DNA of 64,000 nt, taken from Nannobrachium achirus. Taxonomy: Eukaryota; Chordata; Actinopteri; Myctophiformes; Myctophidae. The translations under genes and the position numbers were made by a program. Below, in pieces: positions 57,670 to 64,000 of this stretch. The stretch spans positions 56,538,671-56,602,670 of the forward strand of contig OY997640.1 in NCBI GenBank assembly GCA_963921795.1, given 5' to 3'. Within the stretch, counting starts at the first letter, position 1. Every line of letters begins with the position of its first letter. The notes beneath the pieces are model-generated. The model saw nothing but the letters and a program-made list of their open reading frames with translations. It was not told where the DNA came from and did not search any database.

Positions 57670-60600
57670 TCAAGAATGGTGCATTCACACAGTATCAAAG
57701 GCATTTGGCCTTGGTAAATTCATTATTCACTCCGGTTATTTAATAACACAAAGGCAGAGTGTGTTGAATAGAAAACAATATTAAGTCCCTTAATAACAAT
57801 GGGCGAGAGGAGATCCATCCATCAGACTCCCCTGTGAGCGTAACAGAAAGATCGATATCCTAATAGTTTGTTAATGCCACTTAATTTGTAGTTAAATGTA
57901 AATTCTATGGGATTTTCTCTAAATACATCACTGTCGAATCAACTCAGATAACACCGTCCCAGTCACTGTGGGTTTTCTGTTGCCATTTTATTTCTCATTG
58001 TTTTCCCATCCCAACCCATTATTAACTTTTGACGTGAATTATACTGTTCTACTGGAATGTGTGCCTATTTGTTTTATTGTTTTTGTTTTGTTTTGGTAAT
58101 CAGGGAACTGAGCCAGAGAAGCTCTTGGTGGCATCATTTGCAATTCAGGCACACATTTGAGCATTTGAATGAAACACTGCAGCAATACAGTTAATGTTAA
58201 TTAGAAAGGCCTCAAGAAAAATGCAATCTTAAAAGAAGGGGATCTGATGCAACGCTCTAAGATTGACAAAATATGGGAAGTTTAGAAAGTTGAGGTATTC
58301 GTATTTATGCGTTTTTTAGCTTTTTTCATGGTTCTGTTTGGAACAAGACCTATAGTAACAGGAACGCGCACCCCAAAACACACTCGCCCCATGTTTTGCG
58401 CACTGCGTGAGGCAGACGACTTGGCCCGCTTAGTGATAACAGACTGCAGCATCTAATATTCCTTTTTTTTTATATATTAAGGAAGTACTTTGGCCAAACA
58501 TTGTTACAAATGATGTCCCTAAGTCCACTTCAGGCGCCGTCTGAAGTGGAAGTGCACTTGCTGTCCCTCAAATCGGAGCCCTGTTTTGGGGCGAGCGTTC
58601 TTATAATTGACCTATGATATTATGATTGTTGACAAGCGCCCTCTTGGTAACTCAAGAACTGTGATGTGATATAATTTTGCGTTCTCTGAGCTGTTATTAC
58701 AGCCATGCTGTGCTGCAATCAGCCATGCCGAATTAGAAGAAAAAATTTAGGACTACCGCTGGCGAGGTCAGGGCTAGCAGCATGTGAGCACTTCACTCTT
58801 GATGGAGTTAAATGAGAAGTTTCTTGACTGGGGGTGCTGTGGGAGACGTTAGTTTAAGAAGCATGCTGTTTAATCCTGCAACGAAGAGGTTTGAGTGTCT
58901 CCTGTGACAAACACTTGCAAGAGGATGTCATTTTTCGCACTGTGAATAAGATGACAATTTAAAATGAAATAATGAATTAATACTTAACTATAATTACATT
59001 CCTCAATTTGCAAGTCTGTATCAGAAGTCATGGTGAAGATGGGTCAGATGTGTTTGAATTTAAATCATTCTCATTGGAGCTGCCCCAACATATGGAAACA
59101 CTTTGTTTAATCTTGTGTGTTTCAAGTACATGTAATTTAAAATTTGCGTGTCTCTGGATAAAAAATGAACCCCATTACATTAAAAGAGGAAAATGTAATT
59201 TCTGAAGGACGATTAGATTAAAAAGGGCCACTTGAGTTCAGCATTCGACAAGGTCCTTTGTGTCATAAAGTTTAGTTTGTATTACTTAAAACCCACGAGG
59301 AAGACTGTATTGTCAAAGCGGTGGTTGTCCTTTTAATAAACGTTTGCATCGTGGCTAAGAGCTGTGTGCGGCCTCATTCTTATATTATTACCTGCCCTGG
59401 TCAGCACCTCATCAACAACACAGGTGTGCGCTCCCTCCTTTGTGTGTTTGTACTTGACATGCTGTTTCCTTCAACTGTAGAAGAGACAGGGGAGCTTTCT
59501 CGAAAACCCTTCTCTCTCTGTAATTTGACACAGATGACCGACACACTCCCTGCGAATGAAAGTGTAATTTAAAGCCATTCCTACCGCCCCGAATGTGCTC
59601 TTTCTGCGGACAAAGGTAAAACATTTTGTTTATCAATAGAAAAACTGAAATAATAGTGGTGGAGCTTTGCGGTAGTATAGGCAGGCACAGAAGTTGAACC
59701 GGTCCCATGAATACAACCGTGAAATTAAGTTATTATATACGGTAAATCTTGCCTATAGCAACAACTTGGTCAGGGCTGGCTCTGGCAGAGAACATAGGCA
59801 TAAAACCAATTGGTGTTGTAATCTTTTACTTTCCTTACCACCCTCCACATGATTCAGACTCAGAGAGTACACACTTTGTTTTCCTGTCTAATATGGCCGA
59901 TGTCTTCGAAATCCCCCAAAAGCCTCATTTCCATCCCACAATTTCCGTTCCACTTCTGCGTCTAAACCTTTGACATTAGGCACTCCCCTGATAGCGCTAA
60001 TAAATAACCTTTAAGCCCCACGGTCACGCTAATAGCATTAGAAGTAATTAGCTGGTCAGTGTGGTTTTATGCAAGGCCTTCTTTGGATCAATCCACCTCT
60101 GAATTCCTGCCCCTGATTAGTATTGCAGGGAAGAGCTTGGTGATATATGGCTATAAGGGCTTAGATATAGCTGAATGCCCGGTGTGTTTTCCATAATTTA
60201 ACCTCTGAAAAGAAGTCAAGGTCTGTTTGCCTCAGCACAGACACAGCTAAGAGCAGGATGAATATGGTGTGAGCAGTTGAATAAATCTACAGTCCCTTTA
60301 TAGCAGGAAGAATATGCCTTACAAAGACAAATAACATAAGCTGGAAGGTTATACTAAGTATATCATTTATTAAAAAAAATATTAATAAATACATGTATTT
60401 ATTGCACATGGTAGAATGTTACTGGAGCTTTTTATATTAATTAACCTTAGAGGGAGAAATATTGAGTTTAGTAGCTAAAGTTAATGAGGTGGCATGTGTT
60501 CAATTAATTAAAATGTATTTCATCAAGAGCTGAAAACTAAATGTACTGTAGGACCTTTTTGAATTATCATAAATGTAGTCGCTGCAGTGTTTACTCAAAA

Positions 60601-60880
60601 GAAACATAGATTCCCCCCCCCCCATAGAGCTAATCAGCCGCCCCAGGGTGGAACCTCTGTGACTTTATAAGACTTGAAAAGAAATACTGTAGGCGGTGGA
60701 TTAACTTTTTTCTTTCCTTTTTTCACTGACAGTCTGTTGGTTGTCAGACGTCTAAATAACGTATTCACTCTTTCCTGCACAGTGCAATCCTCATCAGTGT
60801 TAAGTTAAGCATGGACTTGAACCCTACGGTCCATGGGCATGCATGTCTCGATAGACAAACATTCAGGGAAAATAGACAAA
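57670..60880. other. Repeat-poor stretch, candidate conserved non-coding DNA
   Basis: About 3.2 kb without recognisable transposon ends, SINEs or long microsatellites, unlike the rest of the window. It is AT-rich with several homeodomain-type TAATTA or ATTAAT words (for example near 58198, 58973, 60047 and 60505), and a small hairpin CCACTTCAG-GCGCCGT-CTGAAGTGG at 58525-58549. No coding frame stands out. Regulatory function is only an inference from the lack of repeats. Confidence 0.3.
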
Positions 60881-60886
60881 CATTTG

Positions 60887-60958
60887 TTGAAAATAGCAGC
60901 TCTACAAGCCTACAACGTGTCGCATCATGTTGTGAGTTAGTAGATCAGCTGTTTTTGT
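60887..60958. repeat. HP hairpin repeat, full, diverged
   Basis: TGAAAATAGCAGCTCTACAAG at left and TAGTAGATCAGCTGTTTTTG at right. The inner stem ACAACGTGTCGCATCATGTTG is partly decayed. Confidence 0.8.
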
Positions 60959-60964
60959 CAAAGA

Positions 60965-61680
60965 TATTTGGTATAGAGGAAGGCCACCTGCTACTGAGAA
61001 AACGGGAGGGGAACAAGTAGGACCCTGGCCTGGGTCAACAAAGTATAAGAATGTACAAATGTAACTAAAGGGACCCTTGCTGGTCCTTTCAGTTACCTTT
61101 GAATGCTCGGGGTAAGGGTTTTACAGTGTGTTTTTCCTTTCTTATTTTCACAAGCATCCTTCAGCCAGGGTGCTTAGTGACTTATTATTCTACTTCTAAA
61201 ATATTCTTGCAATCCTAGAAGCAGTGCAGTCAGTGAGTGCCACAGGGAAAGACAAACCTCCCCTGTCTTGAGGAAGCCTGAATCTAAAAGCTGAGCCACA
61301 CACATGCATAGTATAGAATATTTCAACACCTTGGGAGCGAGGCAACAATTTAGAAGCAGCGCTTCTTTTTCAAAATATATTATTGTCAGTGGGAGAAGCG
61401 TTGCTTGCCATTCAAAGTGGGAATTTTGCAGTGCGTTTTAAAGGGAATAGGCACTTCCCTTTGTATCTCTGTCTGTTGATGCAAACAGCGGGGAAGCTGA
61501 GAGGTATAGGTGTAGGCGAGAGACACGGGGTAAAGCTCTGGTGGCACTAAATCTCAGCCCAGCAGGGGGGAGCATGGCTACAGAGCCCAGCATCTCAACC
61601 ACTAAGCCATGGACATTCAAGCACTGGAATAGGATTCAATACATTTGTTGGCCTCGCTTGCCTCCCTGCATGCCTTTCAG
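60965..61680. other. No gene recognised
   Basis: Unassigned DNA. Confidence 0.5.
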
Positions 61681-61682
61681 CA

Positions 61683-61907
61683 TATCGTCGTTGTCGGATG
61701 GAAACCTTGTATGTCCAAAACCGTTTGTTTTGTATCATTTTAAAAATGAAAACAGCTGATCTACAAGCGCACAACACCTCGCGGTGTTTTCACTACTTTT
61801 GTGCGACGGCCTTGTATGATGAAGCAGGGCTTTGCTTTGTGAAAAAAATTACAAATTTGAAACTTGGAGATACAAGGTTTCTGCCCGACAGTGACGATAT
61901 CCAAGGC
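61683..61907. mobile_element. Inverted internal fragment of the CAGGGACGT element family
   Basis: Reverse-complement order of 31770-31985: GTCGTTGTCGGATGGAAACC, CAAAACCGTTTGTTTTGTAT, hairpin, ACTACTTTTGTGCGACGGCC, TGATGAAGCAGGGCTTTGC, AAATTTGAAACTTGGAGATA and TTTCTGCCCGACAGTGACGA. Neither terminus is present. Confidence 0.78.
61746..61793. repeat. HP hairpin repeat, right part deleted
   Basis: TGAAAACAGCTGATCTACAAG then GCACAACACCTCGCGGTG and TTTTCAC. The right-hand TTGTAGATC arm is missing. Confidence 0.7.
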
Positions 61908-61909
61908 TA

Positions 61910-62205
61910 TCTGTATCCAGAGAGCACTTTGAGTGCTTATTGAAACTGGTGAAGTGCAAGGATGTCGCCGATTGGCATGATGCAAGGGGAGAAAGGGATG
62001 GCGCTACAATGGAAGATGGCTGTGTGGATGCCAATTTGGTCGGTCCTGATGGGGACACGGTGCCGTTGCCAGGTGATCACGGAAAGAGTCATCCACGTGA
62101 TTTATAGTTGGCGCTGTGGAGAATACTATGACAGTCAAGGTTGATGTGACTTTTCAAGGGGAATCAGAGGAGATGCAGTTGGAAATGTGTCATGTTTCAG
62201 AGACG
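61910..62205. other. No gene recognised
   Basis: Unassigned; short frames on both strands without domains. Confidence 0.45.
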
Positions 62206-62209
62206 AAGG

Positions 62210-62238
62210 GTGGGTGGGTGGGGGGGGGGGGGGGGGGG
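62210..62238. repeat. Poly-G tract
   Basis: GGGTGGGTGGGTGG followed by about 19 G. A potential G-quadruplex. Confidence 0.95.
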
Positions 62239-62239
62239 T

Positions 62240-62755
62240 GTTGACATGGAGATTGAAACCAGAGGCAAAGAAATGCAACAATTGAAGGGAGCGTCCTGGT
62301 TGCTCAACCACTGAGTGGCAGATATCAAGCATGAGTCACTGAATGGGGATTGTCACTATGTTCCCCAGGTTCTACGTTCCCCGGGTTATATGTTCCCCTC
62401 TTAAGTACCATGCATAGTAGTACATAAGGACCGCAGGAATACACAAGCAACGGAGGGTGAGAGAACTTTACTCCGTTTGGTCCGGTTTGACTCCCAGTAC
62501 GTAACACTCCGGATGATTTATCTCAGTATACGGACCTTTACGGACAGCACCCAACTGGACGGACTGAACGGACTGAAGATGTATCCGTAGCAAGAAGTAC
62601 CCACGGCCACCGTTGTCAATCGTAGGCGCAGACGTGCAGTAGTGAGGAAAATTACTTTTCCTCTGCTCTATGACAGCGGTTCTCAAACTGTATGTCCCAA
62701 TGAGAAATATATTGTATCAAGAAACGGTAAAAAAAAGTAACCTTGTAACAGGACG
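62240..62755. other. No gene recognised; hAT-like end near 62674
   Basis: GACAGCGGTTCTCAAACTGTA at about 62672 has the Charlie-type CAGNGGTTCTCAAAC start, probably truncated by the AC repeat. GTTCCCCAGGTTCTACGTTC and CCCCGGGTTATATGTTCCCC at 62359-62398 is a small tandem-like motif. Confidence 0.45.
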
Positions 62756-62760
62756 GCTTG

Positions 62761-62865
<105 letters not shown>

Positions 62866-62899
62866 ATCACACAGTCACACACACACCGCCTATCCTCCT

Positions 62900-63475
62900 C
62901 CGACAGCTGCCAACAAGACGAGGCACACAAGAAGAGCTGATTAATTAGCTCAGAGGCTCATCATATACTTGGGAATTATATGCGGGTGTGTGTTTTGTTA
63001 TAATCACTCCGGGTCCTGATCCATATGTGGTTAAATCTGTACCCTTGCAGAGTTTTACATTTACCATGAATGCGCGAAGCAACTTTGCCGACAGACAGCA
63101 GAACCTGCAGTCCAGACTGTTACCACTTATAACATCACGTCGTTGGGTCAAGAAATTCTGTGGTTCTACATATTTTGGCTGCTTCGCTTTTGTTAGCTAT
63201 TCTTTTCTGTGCTGCGATGCACAATATGTGGCGCGCGGCCCAACGGAGAGCGCTCGGCACGGACATAATGTATAGGAGGAACTATGTATGTCGACGGAAT
63301 TACTGTACGTAATCCCTCACCCAAAACGTACACAAAATCAACCATACGTAACTATAAATGGCCCTTCACCATATGGTTACGGTTACAGTTAGGGTTACCG
63401 GTTAGGGTTAGGGGCGGACATAAAATCCAGGGAATGCTAACGGAATGCTATACATTCCACATGCTGAAAGATGAC
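62900..63475. other. No gene recognised
   Basis: Unassigned. Degenerate TTAGGGTTA words at 63388-63412. Short unassigned frames only. Confidence 0.45.
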
Positions 63476-63480
63476 TAGGC

Positions 63481-63765
63481 TCAACCTCTTGCTGGAATAA
63501 CAAATACGTTGGATCTTGCACCAGCAGCACACAGTAAACCCAATGCACTGCCCCGCATCCTGTAATCCTCGATCAGCTCTTTGGTAATGTCCTGGCACCA
63601 TTGTGTCAGGTTCTCCATTTCTCTCCTGCAGGCTGTCTCATTGTCATCAGTGATCAGGCATATCATTGGGTGTAAAGGGAGTAGAGAATGGGGCTCAGAA
63701 CGCACTCCAGGGTGGCTCCTGTGTTGAGGGTCAGGAGGGCAGTAGTCTCGCGTGGCCAAACTGTT
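63481..63765 (-). pseudogene. Non-LTR retrotransposon reverse transcriptase fragment
   Basis: One minus frame reads LNTGATLECVLSPILYSLYT, matching the RT motif LNTGAPQGCVLSPLLY-LYT. After a frame change the sequence reads ITDDNETACRREMENLTQWC then QDITKELIEDYRMRG, matching the following region of fish LINEs (NDE-AYR-EV--L--WC--N...KTKELIVDFR). The catalytic YADD segment between them is deleted, and about 15 residues after WCQD are also gone. So this is an inactive, internally deleted fragment. The clade is not settled by eye. Confidence 0.85.
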
Positions 63766-63828
63766 GCCTCCGCGATTTGGTCAAATGCTCCCGGCATACA
63801 GTCTGGCAAACCGGAATAGAAATGATGA

Positions 63829-63888
63829 GTGCGAGATGAAGCGGAAGTGAAGCCCCCTCGTCACTTCCGCTTCAGTCTCACATCGCAC
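63829..63888. repeat. Imperfect hairpin
   Basis: GATGAAGCGGAAGTGA at left and TCACTTCCGCTTCAGTCTCA at right, with outer GTGCGA/TCGCAC. The left arm lacks about six bases found in the right. The loop is AGCCCCCTCG. Confidence 0.75.
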
Positions 63889-63889
63889 A

Positions 63890-64000
63890 CATTTATTATT
63901 ATAAAAATAAAAATCATATAAGCATGTTTAGCTTGCTGCTTAGCAGAAATTACATTTTAAAATATATTTTCTTGAACGGTAATTCCCGTTTCCATTACTC
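63890..64000. other. No feature recognised
   Basis: AT-rich end of the window. Confidence 0.5.

Overview
The window reads as vertebrate, most likely teleost fish, nuclear DNA that is intergenic or deep-intronic. The reasons are dense long GT/AC microsatellites, tRNA-derived SINEs of layouts common in teleosts, many small non-autonomous DNA transposons with hAT-type 8-bp target duplications, decayed non-LTR reverse transcriptase pieces, and overall low CpG. I find no intact host protein-coding gene. The long open frames over microsatellites (poly Cys-Val, His-Thr, Tyr-Ile) are artefacts. The only recognisable protein homology is mobile-element debris: two mirror copies of an OTU-like cysteine-protease fragment and three fragments of non-LTR reverse transcriptase. 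Family names come from motif recognition by eye; no database search was run.

Layout. 1-5.2 kb: mostly unassigned DNA, one short hairpin repeat and a 109-bp GT tract. 5.2-10.3 kb: a 400-bp GT/GCGT microsatellite, then a 2.8-kb inverted duplication (5771-8604) carrying the OTU fragments, a near-perfect 235-bp palindrome, and a fold-back element with a CGTGA expansion. 11-24.4 kb: hAT-like and other inverted-repeat transposons, one SINE, microsatellites. 25.9-35.2 kb: the densest transposon block, with two related pairs of hAT-like elements, three of the four copies flanked by informative direct repeats. 37-47.8 kb: a LINE C-terminus, SINEs, small inverted-repeat elements and an element with a 9-bp target duplication. 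49.6-52 kb: a decayed repeat and a reverse-transcriptase remnant. 54.5-55.04 kb: a CpG-rich island that could be a promoter or first exon. 55.4-57.7 kb: a hAT-like element, microsatellites and an unusual CpG-rich inverted-repeat element holding telomere-like repeats. 57.7-60.9 kb: an unusually repeat-poor stretch, a candidate for conserved regulatory DNA. 61-64 kb: transposon fragments and a LINE reverse-transcriptase piece.

The most striking signal is a family of about 75-80-bp palindromic hairpins, found at about 23 places. The outer arm is constant (core AGCAGATCTACAAGCTCAC). The inner stem differs between copies, but the two sides stay complementary within a copy. The hairpins sit inside several unrelated transposon families and also in apparently unique DNA. 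I do not recognise this family by name.
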